DNA from: Prunus persica
Lineage: Eukaryota; Streptophyta; Magnoliopsida; Rosales; Rosaceae
DNA length: 64,000 nt
Reading direction: 5' to 3'
Assembly: GCF_000346465.2 (NCBI RefSeq)
Contig: NC_034011.1
Coordinates: forward strand, 16,719,213 to 16,783,212
A program made the position numbers and the translations under genes. Positions 34,566 to 47,667 of this stretch are shown here, one piece after another (positions within the stretch are counted from its first letter, which is position 1; the number at the start of each line of letters is the position of its first letter). The notes under the pieces were generated by a model that was not told the DNA's origin, searched no databases, and saw only the letters and a program-made list of their open reading frames with translations.

Positions 34566-34954
34566 TTGGGGTGGGTCTCGTCGAGAAGTGGGGAGAGAAG
34601 GATAATTTTTATTTATTTATTGTTATTTGATTATTATTTTACTTTATCTTTTAATTTTAAATACTTAAAAGATTAAAAATCAAAGAGTTAACTATGGTTA
34701 TAAGTATGGACAATTGCCAAGTTATAAGAAAGGTGGTGATGATACACATTGGGTTAAAATGGTGAGCAAAAATGCTTCCCCCAAGAGGAGAAAGAAAATA
34801 AAAATTAGAACACTAGCAGTGATAAGGATTGAACAGACAAGAAGTAGTATTATCTTTTGGTTTCTTTATTATAAAAGAATATGGGTGTGCATCATCCAAG
34901 TGTAGAAATAATGATAGTCAATGCACCAAAATATCAAGAAGGCAGCATATATAG

Positions 34955-36785
34955 TAGGGGTGGGCACGGTCCGGTTTGGACCGGTTTTCTCATAAAATTA
35001 GAACCTGGACCGAAAATGAAGACCGGTTCGGTCCGGTCCGGTTTTGACAAAAATCCATGAATGAGCCCGAACCAATCCGGACCTACCCGGTTCCGGTTCG
35101 GTTCCCGGTTCTCACGGTTTTGGGCTTGTTGTAAAGCCCATTTTATTTTCTTGGGTATTTAAGCTTTAAGACCATCTGATTTTTAATATTTTTGGGCTTC
35201 AACATCACAATTGGCCCAATTCCCATATTGAAACAACCACTATTCTTTGTCAAAAATAATAAAACAATCCAATATTCAATTTAAAATTACAACCCAACAA
35301 AAAAATACACAATAAAACAAAATAAATTACCTATAAAAAATAAATAAATTACAATCAAATTTAAAATTACAACTCCATTCTTTTGCTCTTTTGTTGCTGC
35401 ATCTCCGAACACCAAGTGAACCTACCAGATCCATGTATTGCCATCAATAATCTAAATTTGTGGAAAATAAAAACAAAACTCCAAAAACCCAAAAGTGAAA
35501 ATGGATCAAGAAATGCAACAGCAAAAGAAAATTATCAGAAAACTAGACCATTTTCATGATCAAAGACAGCCAAATGAGTTACCTGCTTGCCCATTTTGAT
35601 AACAACATACACTGCTTCTCATGCCTCTAACATGTTCTCAGAATACCCAGAATACCCATCATGTTCTCCATTGGATCTAGATTTATGTTTATTTTTTCTT
35701 CACAGATTGAGACAACCACACGTACATATTCAGACAACCACAACCCAATCCAATTTGATATATATTTGATATACTGGAGCTTCAATTTGATATAGTTTCA
35801 ATCTGCCTTATTTCAATCCATTTCTTCTTTTGACAGCATAATATCAAGATAGGCATATAAAATACTTTTCATATCACCAAGAAGTGCTAATCAATTTGAT
35901 AAAATACAAGCAGTTGGCATTTGGAGGTTTTTTGGCGCATCACAGTGACATACCTGAGAGAGAGAGAGAGAGAGATAAGATGAAGAGGTGGACTGCTGGA
36001 TCTGCAAACTGCTGGAGGACAGAGGAAGCTGCGAACTGCTGGTGCTGGATCTGCAAATTGTTGGAGGACAGAGGAAGCTCCGAATTGCAGACAGAGAGAG
36101 TTGGTCAGAGAATCGAAGGGGAAAAAGGAAAAAAAAGAAAAAAAAGATAGAGAATCTAACCTGTGTGACAACGGCGACTGAGAAAGGTGGCGACTGAGAG
36201 GAGCAGCGGCTGAGAGAGGTGTGGTTGAGAGAGAGGTTTGGCTGAGAGTGAGGTTTGCTTGAGAGAGAGGAGGATGGTTGAGAGAGAGCTTCGGCGGCGC
36301 GACGGCTGAAGGATGAAGAGGATGGCTTAGAGAGAGGAAGGTTGAGAGAGAAGTTTGGGTGAGAGAGAGGATGGCTGAGAGAGAGGTTTGGCGCAGACAG
36401 AGGTTTCGGCGGCTGAAGGAGAGAGGAAACGAAATGGGAGGATGAAGGAAGAAAGAAAACCCTAATCGCGTTATAATTTTTGTGATGAATGTGTGTGCGC
36501 GCGCCTACGGTAACATCATACACAACCAATAAAAAAGGGCCACATGTTAAAAAATATATATAATATAAATATATATAATATAAAATAATATAAAATAATT
36601 ATATTGGACCGGTTCGGATTGGACCGGTTCTGTGTGGTGGAAAACCGAAACCGGAACCGGTTTGAACCGGTTCGGTTTGGATTTGTCTCGGTTTTTGACT
36701 TTTTTGGTCAATACGGTTTTTTTTGGATTTTTTCAGTTCGATTTGGTTCGGTTTTGCGGTTTTGCGGTTCCAATGCCCACCCCTA
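34955..36785. mobile_element. Non-autonomous hAT element, 1.83 kb, CCGGTT-rich ends
   Basis: Inverted ends TAGGGGTGGGCA / TGCCCACCCCTA with a perfect 8-bp duplication ATATATAG (34947-34954 and 36786-36793). Both ends carry CCGGTTCGG-type repeats as in 6224-6797, but the interior is different. It includes a GA-rich stretch (about 35957-36450) resembling a leader of repeated 'gagagagaggtttggctga', and ends with a run of ATATA. No transposase domain is visible; the long minus-strand ORF (35891-36529) is Ser/Pro/Leu repeats from the GA-rich DNA and is not a convincing gene. Confidence 0.92.
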
Positions 36786-36793
36786 ATATATAG

Positions 36794-38480
36794 GATTGGC
36801 GTGCGATTCCTTGAAGATGGCAGCTGTCAATTTTGGTTGCCTTCAAACCTCTATAAATATAGAAGGCTCCTAACAAACAAAACAGAACCCCGAACCAAAC
36901 AAAAACTACTCAATCAAACTGATCAAGTTCAATGATTTAAACAAATCATTCAAGCCAACGAATACAGAAAGCTAGTAAAGGTGCCAAGGACCTCCAAAGC
37001 TATCCTTGAGATTTTGCTCAGAATTCTAGCTCACGATTCCAAACACTTTTGGCTCAAACCTGAAGAAAGCTTTGCTAATACACAGTCATTGGTATCGATT
37101 GCTAGCTAAAATTCCAGTTAGTTGAAGGTACTGCCGGTTCAGTAAAATCCAGTCCAATCAAAAAAAGTCCAATCCAGCCTAAAAAAATGAACATCTCTGC
37201 AATGGTGTTTCAGGCAGAAATTGAAGTCCAAGCAATTCTTTTCCACTTGTTGGCTGATGCTTTTCCAGACTTGGCAGCTCCTTTGATGTATTATATTTCA
37301 AGCAATTCTGCTTGAACTTGTTTGTTTTATTTTCAAGTACTTGTATTTTCCTTTACTTACCAGTTTTATTTAGATAAATTGTGAAGTCCTCATCAGTCTG
37401 AGGCATAGAAAAGGACTTCCTTGGGAGGTTTCCCCACCCCAAATCACAATTGTTTGTTTAAAGTCAAATACTTGAGGCGCAAATATATTACATCTTTTAA
37501 GCTTGTTAGGGTTTTAATCTCTAACATTAGCACGCTCACATAAAAGAAAGTTGATATAAAGACCATTAATGGTTAAAAAAAACACTTTAGATGAGTATAT
37601 AGTGCTATATGTAAGGTAGGAGTAAAGGGCAGTCCTGAGTTTTTTAAGGCCCATAACGAAAGGCATAACCTTTATAGACACAATAATTTCTCAAAAAAAA
37701 ATAATAATAATAAAGAACTTTTAATGGCTAAGATTGGATGCAGACTCAATCAATACACATTGGAAAAAAAAATTCATTTCAGAACATTTTAAATATTTTT
37801 ATTTTGTCTCTCCTCCCTGCTAACTCTACATTCTCCTTTTGTTTTCAACTCTGCTCTACATCTTTCATCACTCTCAAGGCCACCCACCAGAAAACTATTC
37901 TTTTATGGCAATGGATAAATGAGAACAAAAGGCCAGCAATCATAAAGAAAATCATACCTGAAAACTAAGGCCAAGAAACCTCAAGAATAAAAAAGAAAAT
38001 GGATTACATGAGAAATATATCAATCCCTTTATTTTTTTTAATTTAGAGATTTCAATCCCAGTATGCTATTTATTCAGGCTATCTCCGTTAGTCCTACAAT
38101 AAATGTGCAGTAAGCTGACCTTTTTTTTTCGCATAAAAGAACTGACTTATTAAATAAAATATGTGGGTGTCGTAAAGTCAAGAATGTGGAGCTCAAAATG
38201 ATAGAGCCCACTACCTAATTGATTGAAGAAGAATAATGGTGAAGCTTGTTTGCCAAAATCCACGTGAAGCCAAAGAAATATGAGTAAGCAGCCACAGAAT
38301 TTTGCCTACAAATAAGAGTTATCCCTTCCTTCGACACACACACCATCTGAAAAGAAATGAGAGCCCAGAGAGGAAAGACAGGAAGGAAAGAAAGAGGGTG
38401 AGTGAGTGGAGAGATAAAGAGAGTAGAGAGATTCTCCAAGAGAGAAAAGTCAGTGAGCCACATATATTGTAAACACTAAA
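36794..38480. other. Non-coding stretch
   Basis: AT-rich, no gene supported. It has a simple GA-rich patch at about 38355-38450 and a TATA-like 'ctataaatatag' at 36850. Nothing else is recognised. Confidence 0.4.
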
Positions 38481-41400
38481 ATTGTAGCCTTATTATTTTA
38501 CATAGTGGAAAAATTACTGTTGCTGCTCTCCGAGGACGTAGGCAAGGCCGAACCTCGTTAAATATTGTGTTTTATTTACTTTACGCGCTACTCATATTAT
38601 AGCATATCCCGTTCATTTTACAACACGTTATGAACACGAATTCGCTTTTAAAATACCAGCTGAACTCTCTGATGAACCCCATCTGCTTCAATACCTTTCT
38701 TTCTCAAATTTCTAGCAATCAACCTCTCAACTGTGGCAGAGAGTATAGCCCTCTATAAAACATGTCTACGAACATGTAAGAAAAGGGAAAAGAAAACACA
38801 ATCTAGATAAACACCACCCACCGCCTCCAAAGAGAGATTTACCAGGGATGGGATGGAACTGTGGTCTGCTTAAGGAGATGTTAATTGAAAGGGCTATACA
38901 AGGAAAAAGAATTCTTGGTGTTTATCTGAGAGATAAGTCATCTACTCTTCTTTATCCTGATTGTTTATGTAATATTATATAATCATATTGATCATAAAAA
39001 GCAAGTAAAGGTGTACAGGAGGAGCTTGTGTAGGTTCATGTTCATCCACTTTGTTTACGAAATTATAACTCAAAGGAGCAGACAAACGTGAATGCAGACT
39101 AGCACTAAGGTTTGTCTCTACTTTTCATTTCCTCTAGTATTGAGAGGAACCCACGAAAAGAAAAAGGTATTCAAGTTGACAGCCTATGTATATATATAAT
39201 ATTAATATGAAAAGTTGATGGTAATATAATATACTATATTTATTTGCTTTTTTATTACTAACCACTAATAAAAATGGATCTTTAGTAATATTAAACATAT
39301 TATCAGTGGGAGGCCGTTAATAATACTAACACATATCTTATTTTATTCGATGGTGGTTTTATCTCTGCATTTACTTTATTTACTGTATGGTGTAGGTTTA
39401 TTACCCATACAACAGTATTTATTTAAAAGTATGGTGCGGATTTATCGTCCACACAACTACCTTTACTTTTATTTAACGTCCATACAGCAAGTAATTTCAT
39501 TTATGAATTTATTTTACCTCTCATTTACCTTTATTTAAAGTATGGTGTGAGTTTATCGTCCATACCAACAATTTATTTTATGAATTAATTGTGTGGTATG
39601 ATGAGTTTTATAGCATATAGAGATCAGGACCAGAAGTTTCTTGATCCTCATCATACAATTAAATCAGGACCTAAAGATCCTTAATGATGATAATGATATG
39701 AGAGCTGGCAGTCTCTCTGGTACTATATTTGTAAACAAGAGATCGGACATGAAGATCCTTGATCCTTGATATGTAAATAAGGACATGGAGTTCCTTGATG
39801 ATGTAACAGTACCGTATTGGTTAATAGTGTCGTACACATGAATAGTAACTGTACTAGCAAATATACTGTATGCATGAATAGACACGTATTCATGACCTGA
39901 TGAATAGTATCGTATACATGAATAGTGACGTATACATAAATATTAACCATTTTGACTATATACAAAAAGGAACCTGCAATTCCTTAAACTCATGGATGAG
40001 GAATTAAATAAGATGCCAGAAGTTCCTCAAAACATGGACAATTATGTAAGGGTATGAAATCCCGAAATATGTCCAGGGAATTATAAAAAAGTCCATACCA
40101 TGAGAATATATGATTTTGGCCTGAAGTTCAAAATTTAACAATGTTGAGAACCTGAAGTTCCAACAATTAAATGGACAACCTTTGAGGTATTATTGCAAAT
40201 TGTGGTACACCACATATTTCTTTGGCATAATGAATTTAATAAAGTTCGATTATTTTATAATCGACACCTTAAGGAAGAAATATATTTTGTGAATTCGGTT
40301 GTTAAGAATGCACCGTGAAATGGATAATATCAGGATAAACCTCAAAAGATGAATTAAGGATCCCCATATATTTTGTCATATTATATGATCTAGGCGGGAA
40401 GCCCATGGATCCCAACATATGAAAAGTCCTGAACCTAAAGTTTTGGGTATATAGTAGTTAATGCTCTTCACTACTATATTGCAATATTATCATGACTTTT
40501 CCTCAATTCATATTTCATGCCTATTTGAAAAAGGCAAATCAATTTTGAGGTCGTGTTTAGCCCGGGCTAGAAGTTCCAGACTCACATGCGTTGAAATATG
40601 TAATTTGAGAGATTTGTTGTGGTTATTTGAACCTAAAAAAGCACAAGGTTCCAAACCATCATTTTGAAAAGACGTGAAAACCACAGGTGCAAGTTTAAGA
40701 ATTTGCCCAATAATTATAACAGGAAAGAAGCATATAACAAATAGATTCTCTTCACCTGTAAGGAGGGAGCAGGCTTTGTAAAATCTATAAAATTCCATTA
40801 TGTTCTGGAAGCCTCTGAAGGAAGAGAACGATGTCTCTTAAGCTTAGCCATGATCCTCTCGTGGTCTCCCAGAATCTTTTCATTGGAAATCTGCAGCATG
40901 TCAAGCCTTGTCTGCGTATCAATGGAGTATGAACTCACAAGTTTCAACAAGGAATTATTTTCCTCTTTACGTTTTTTAACCTCATGTTGAGACTCATTAA
41001 GCATTCTTGGAAGAGACGAATTTTCAGCGTTCAACTCCTGAATCTCGTTTGCTCTGGCATGTAAACAATCAGCCATATTAGAAACAAAAGTAGCATTCTG
41101 AATGCTAAAAGCCATTGAGTCATCAATAGCCTATTTGTCATATCTTCCTGTTAACAGTATTTCATCCATAGGAGTAAGGAAATTCCTAGCTGCTATGACA
41201 GCAGTTGTATTATTCATCATCACATAATCATTAACCGTGAGATGACGATTTTAGGATACAAAGGATGGACGCCAGACTTTGGCGTCACGGGTTGTTTTGG
41301 GGGCAACATTTAAATCGAAATGCTTTGAGGGAGAAGAAGAGGAAGCCATTTTAAAAAGGTTTCGAGGAAAGTCCTAGAAAAACTAAATTTTCAGGAAATG

Positions 41401-43762
41401 AAAGGAAGTTTAGTTGAAATGCAGTTATTCCAATCAGGCCTCACAGAGGCAATATCTATAAACGAAAATGTGGCAAAGTTTACCAGTCAGATCCCCATAT
41501 TCTCTTTTTCTTTTTTCATATTCTAAAACTTCACGCGGCCTCCATTAATGTCTATTGGCACTTTAAGGGTTTCAAATATTATTTTCGTTAAAGCCGATCT
41601 TGCTTTGCGGATTTCACGAAGTTACTTTTTCAAAAGCATCTCGAGCACCTCACAATTTTCTGTAGTTAATTTGATATTCACCGGATCTACCAATTCCTCT
41701 AATTTGTGTATAAATATGTTACTAACGAAATTTTCTTTGCAGATTACATCTAGTTTTCTCCATATCTAGTAATGCAATATCCACTTGTTTTTTCTATCAG
41801 TGGGCACTTGATGTGCTTGAGAAGCGAGACTATCTCTGATCATCAATTCAGGAAGCGAGGCTATTCCTGATCACTTTTCAACGATGTCAGGGAACTGTAA
41901 GACAGACAAGAACGACCACATCGCCCTAATCTCCTGAAGTTCTCTTAGACTAAGGGAGAATGAGAGTTCGTTGCCTGTTTCCTCACCAATTTCCTTCCCT
42001 GATTCTTTAGAATGAACATTTGAAAAACAAATCCATGTAGTGAACTTAACACTGAGGGTTATCTTTTTTTTTTTTTATACAGAGACAGAAGAATTGTGAT
42101 GTTTACTCTTGCAGGATATAACTAGATCATCAAGCGTTACTTATATTTGTTGAGCTGATACGAGCTCCAATGATACTTGAGCAAAGTTTCTCCCACCAAA
42201 AGATGTAAGCAATACTTGTGTTATTTCATACTTGTACTCTTATTGTACGACATCCTTAAAGGTAACCAAATGGGGAGATAAGGCCATTCCAGAAGAACGT
42301 CATGTAAAAGATCATTCTAGAAGAATGACTTGCATTATAGATCATTCCAGAAGAACGACTTATATTGTGACCATTCCAGAAGAATGGCTTGTATTTATGT
42401 ATCCATGAATTATTAATGCAAATTTCACAGATTGCAAGTTCGATACATTGATAAAACACTACATAGATTAAAGTCCCATAAGAACAGAACATGAGTATAG
42501 CAGTGATCAATATGATGCACGCTTGTTGCATAGCAAATGATATGGATTGAAGTCCCGGAAGGACAATCCGTTAACATGTCAATATTAATACGGTGCACGC
42601 CTAATGCGTGGCAAATTATATGGTTTAAAGTCCCAGAAGGACAATTCATTGACATATGTGTGTTAATCTGTGGCATGCCTGGAGCATGACAAATATATGG
42701 GTTCTAAATGTTCCAAGTCCTTAAATGAAGATTATCTACGCCCTACTATAAAATAACGCTCCATTGGAGGTTATGATCCACATTCTCACATAATTCATCT
42801 TACAAGAGATGTCTGTCTGGAAAGAGACAATAAAAGCCCCTTTGAGTGGCTTGGGTACCCAAAAGCAAAGAAATGCTTATAATTGATGCATGCGCATGCA
42901 CATGAGAATGGTGGGATAATGAATTGATGAATGACAATTTTTTGTAGCTACTCAAATCATCAATGGGCTGTATTGATTGGAACCACGTTATATTATTAAA
43001 TGTCGACAATATCATTGGCTAAAAAAAATTAAGAAAATGGAAAGAGACAATTTCATTACATATGAGAATGAACGTGAAGGAACAAACCCATAGTACGAAC
43101 CCCCAAAAGATGTTAACCCTAAAAGTTATACTTGGGTGTTCGGAATAAAGAGGAATACACTCACTTTGTATGACACAATGTTTCTGATAGAACCAAGGAA
43201 TGTTGAGGTTCTCCATGTTTACAGATGCAATCATGCCTTCTTATTGCACATCTACGGAGACCAACATGTTGTCTTTAAGGGTTATTAAATGCACGGAGCA
43301 TATCTCCAAAAGCAATTCCCTAAAGATGTACAAGCAGAACAAATAGCTGGATATAAAGCTATATAATGTGTCATGAAGTGTAATCCTGAAATAAAATCCC
43401 TGAAGGATTGAAATTGCATGAAGCAAGTCTTTGAAGGACATGTGCCTGAAGCACAAATTTTGTACCCAATACTAATATGTATAAATTGCCTCAGTGAGTA
43501 CCTAAATTATGATATGGTTGCAACACATTACAACTCCTGAAAAGTTGATAATTGAACAGAACTCCTAAAGAGTTAATACTTGATTAAAACTCCTGAAGAG
43601 TTCAAGAAATATTTGTCATGGCTTGAAGATCGAGTATTATGCCAACGAGATTCTTGCTTATACTAAGAAAGTATTGAAGCATTTTTATGTGGATTATCCG
43701 TTGGGCACTTAAATGATTTTCCGGAAGTATACTGAACCGAACATTGTATTTTCCAAATAAAT
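38480..43762. mobile_element. Decayed retroelement-like region with mini-hairpin series
   Basis: The left part (about 38480-38660) reads like the end of a copia-type LTR and leader ('ctgttgctgctctccgagga', 'gaacctcgttaaat', 'aacacgttatgaacacgaa'). From about 39360 to 43610 the DNA is a chain of short imperfect palindromes, many with a five-base loop CTGAA, CAGAA, CGGAA or TAGAA and unrelated stems. A broken coiled-coil ORF lies on the minus strand (40798-41349). No gag or pol is seen. The right border is cut by the Cassandra element. I infer a large non-coding retroelement derivative; family unknown. Confidence 0.45.
40798..41349 (-). pseudogene. Coiled-coil ORF with two stops, unknown family
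   Basis: Minus-strand frame from ATG at 41349: MASSSSPSKHFDLNVAPKTT, then a stop after SFVS, HLTVNDYVMMNNTTAVIAAR, a second stop after GRYDK, then an open part MAFSIQNATFVSNMADCLHA. The rest is a helical, Glu/Lys/Asn/Leu-rich segment (EIQELNAENSSLPRMLNESQ ... KKRKEENNSLLKLV ... LQISNEKILGDHERIMAKL), compatible with a coiled coil. Both stops are single-base from sense codons (CAA and GAA). Its place inside a decayed repeat suggests an element-borne gene. I believe similar ORFs recur in plant repeats but cannot confirm this here. Confidence 0.55.
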
Positions 43763-43766
43763 CCAT

Positions 43767-44833
<1,067 letters not shown>

Positions 44834-45966
44834 ATGGCTCCCTCACGGAAGATCACTATGAATGTGTGTGTGTGTGTGTGTGGTGTGTTCCTTATGCATT
44901 ATCACGGAAGATACTTCTTTTTGTGATTGCTGCTGCTGCATTTTACTCAGGCTTGTTAATTCAAAGATGCATGGATGAGGATTCTACTATAAGAACTTAT
45001 CCTGACATTGGTGAACATGCATTTGGGAAGAAGGGAAGAATAGATAAAAAAGAGTCTCTGGAAAATTAGGTCTTGATAAAAAGGTTGCAACTGACAGAGA
45101 AGAGGGTTCAGATCTGAGGAGAAAATGGGTGGTGTGGTGTTGGCGATGAAGACAAACACCTGTTTCTTTCTTTTGCCATTGGACGATGAAGAAAATGGGT
45201 GGTGTGGGTTTTTTGCCCTATTTTTTTAATTGATTTTTTCAAAAAAAAATTATATGAATATTTTATTACACGTAAATATAAAAATATAAAAAATATGGGA
45301 CCCATAAATGCCACGTAGGCAACTAACCGAGAAATTTGACAGAAACTCTAATGGTGGAACCACATTATAACAAATTTAAAATATCGGGATATGTGATTGT
45401 AAAAATTGAAAAGATAGGGACTAACTTGTCTTAAGGGTGTAACTACAGAGTACTAAACTGTAATTAATTATCTTATGCACCATTAGATATGCATCAATGG
45501 CAGTTTTAGGGTACTTAATGTTTGGGTCAACAATTTAGTCACAAATAACTTTAAACCTCCCAACCAAAAACTTAGCTCAAAAATCGCAATATGGACCACC
45601 CTTGTCAATCCACCACCCAAATATGCTTTAATGGTTACACCAATAATATATTCAGCCAAAAATTGGTTTCCAAATCACTGCAATAACGGGCACTTCGACC
45701 TTCTCCTCAGTTCTAGCTTGGTAATCAGCAGTGTTGTAGTAGCTTTGGCGGTTCCCTTTTTCGCATATCTCGTGTCACTGGTTGGAGCATTTTTGAGTGT
45801 ATCAGCTTCACTTCTATTCCCATGCTTTTGCTACCTTAAAATTTCAGCTACGTACCGAAATCTCGGATGTGAGATGTTGATTATAGGGTTCATTATTTTA
45901 ATGGGAGCTGCAGTTATGATTCTTGGTACTTACACAGCTGTATCAGAAATAATAGAGCATTTGTAA
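44834..45966 (+). pseudogene. Vacuolar amino-acid transporter (AVT1-like) remnant
   Basis: Two parts of an amino acid/auxin permease family transporter remain. The first (about 44890-45048) reads ILLFVIAAAAFYSGLLIQRC, then MDEDSTIRTYPDIGEHAFGK and KGRI: an early membrane helix and loop. The second (about 45690-45950) reads SLVISSVVVALAVPFFAYLV, then SLVGAFLSVSASLLFPCFCY and LKIS, then CEMLIIGFIILMGAAVMILG: the last helices. The central helices are missing, and the start region is disrupted by a GT repeat (44862-44881) that breaks the frame. Normal members have about 10-11 helices, so this is a non-functional relic. Confidence 0.85.
45070..45630. other. Non-coding interval between transporter remnants
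   Basis: Takes the place of the missing central exons. It contains a duplicated 'gaaaatgggtggtgtgg' and, at about 45300-45470, text suggestive of an interspersed repeat. No gene. Confidence 0.4.
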
Positions 45967-45969
45967 ATT

Positions 45970-46520
45970 GATGTAGCAGCTTCTCTTTTTCAACATTAAT
46001 ATATATTGCTGCTGCTAGGGTTGAAGAGCTTTTATAGTACTGATGGCGATAGATTTGTGGCAAAAAAGTCACCAGCATAACAAAAGACTTTGGCATATAG
46101 ATGTGGAGATGGCCAAGGAGTCTTCAATTTAGGTTCAAGTATAACAATTATTTTGTGGAATGTTGTCACCATGGTGATTGCTTTCCAAAAATATTCTTTG
46201 ATTTCCATAAACTCTTCACATGATAGTACAATTGAATTATTTACTCAAATGATCCTCAAATTTATGCCTGATTTACATTTCGATCCTTCAACTAAATTAT
46301 TGGTTCAAATAGTCCATCAACTCTATATTATTTGGTCCATTGATCCTACCGTTACATTTTGTCAATATTTCCATTAAATGTGAGGGTAAATTGGTCATGT
46401 CGTACATTAAAAATAAATAGATACTGAAAAATGAAATAAAAAGCTCTCTCTCCATTCCCCATGACCACCACTTGCAAGCTCCAATCCGCAAAGGAGTGTT
46501 GATTAACTTTGAATGTTACT
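45970..46520. other. Non-coding stretch with probable interspersed repeat
   Basis: At about 46205-46400 the text 'caaatgatcctcaaattta', 'gatccttcaactaaattatt' and 'aatgtgagggtaaattggtc' belongs to a repeat style also hinted at 3235-3410. No gene. Confidence 0.35.
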
Positions 46521-46525
46521 GTAAT

Positions 46526-47057
46526 GTTAGATAAATTTGGGAACACTCCTTTGCTTGAAGCCATTAAAAATGCGCAGGATCAAGTAGCTTCTTTACTTGT
46601 CAAGGAGGAATTTGGACACTGACATTAACCCTGAAAAGGCCTTTAGCCACTGACATTAACCCAAATACGAAAAATTATGATCAGCGACCACCGCTTCATG
46701 TAGCTGCTTCAGAAGGCGTATATCCAATGGTAGAATTCCTTCTAGAAGTACAATCTGAGTGTTAATCTGGCTTGTCAGATACTGTTCTTAAAAATTTCTT
46801 TAAGCTTCTAAATCCAATAGGATCCAATGAAGTTATAGGGGCAATAGACGAGAAGATGAACAGTAATCTGATAATTCTGGTTAGAGTAAAGCAAAGGACT
46901 GCCTATTTAAAAAATAAATAATTCCAACATGCATGTTTAACCTTTCTAATTAGTCTACTTCCTGATTGCAGATGGGGGAAGCACTCCACTTGATGAAGCC
47001 CGTATTAATGGAACTAAGAAACTAATCAAACTGCTAGAAGTTGCTAGAGCTTCGTAA
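46526..47057 (+). pseudogene. SKOR/GORK-type potassium channel ankyrin remnant
   Basis: Ankyrin-repeat text like that of plant outward-rectifying Shaker potassium channels: DKFGNTPLLEAIKNAQDQVA then SLLVKEE (about 46527-46610), DINPNTKNYDQRPPLHVAAS then EGVYPMVEFLLEV (about 46630-46755), and after an acceptor (attgcag) DGGSTPLDEARINGTKKLIK then LLEVARAS and TAA (about 46972-47057). The second and third repeats that should lie between are missing, as are the channel membrane domain and the C-terminal KHA region. Frames are broken between blocks, so this is a pseudogene fragment. Confidence 0.75.
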
Positions 47058-47611
47058 TTGTCAGAGTTCTCTTATCAATATCATCAAGAAACTACCTATG
47101 CATGTCTCTGATCAATGTGTATTATCAATTAAATGATAAATGTTAATAGGAGATGGAACAAAAGTTCTGAGATGTTGATATATTGTTGAGAATTTTGTTT
47201 GAATCTTTAATTCCCCTTTTGATTTTCTAATGTGAGTACCTTGAAATGCATGGATTGAACTATTATTGTTTATCTGGCTTGATCATTCTCAGTGTCAATT
47301 ATTCTCACTAGTCTTGTAATAATCAAGGACTCGAGTAATTCTTGGGTCATGGAAGTAATGCATGAATGCATCAAGTAATCTAGATCGGAATAGTAAAACG
47401 AAAGAAGCACAACTTTTAATCCCACAGATAGTCTTAGCTAGGTTACAAAAATTAATGCATGAGCAGCAGCTGCATGCAATATTATTGAAAGCCAAATCAC
47501 AACATAAGGAAAACTTAAGAAAATGCCACTTTCGCAGGGAACGCGATTGCATTTAGCATATACAACAAGCCTTTTAAACCTATAGGTGACCCTGATAGGA
47601 CGAGTGAAGTC
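47058..47611. other. Non-coding flank
   Basis: AT-rich sequence between the channel relic and the lectin duplication. No gene recognised; a 64-codon ORF at 47362-47556 is unsupported. Confidence 0.4.
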
Positions 47612-47667
47612 TCGTGAGGGTTTCCAGCGACGCTACCCACAAACATCAAATTAACTTAACAGGATAA

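Larger units (their letters stand above)
32478..34780. mobile_element. Mutator-like element carrying a gene fragment (Pack-MULE)
   Basis: Long inverted ends: 32478-32713 matches the reverse complement of about 34567-34780 (outer text GAGCATTTTTGCTCACC / GGTGAGCAAAAATGCTTC). The flanks CCAAGAGAAG (32468-32477) and CCAAGAGGAG (34781-34790) form a near-perfect target duplication of about 10 bp, the size expected for Mutator (9-11). Between the ends lies a PB1-domain gene fragment (about 34200-34565, minus strand) and a later retroelement insertion (32714-34051). No transposase is present. Gene fragment between long inverted ends is the definition of a Pack-MULE. Confidence 0.82.

Noticed and set aside
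35891..36529. 212-codon Ser/Pro/Leu-rich ORF
   Set aside because: It reads through GA-rich DNA inside a non-autonomous hAT element; low-complexity composition and no domain.
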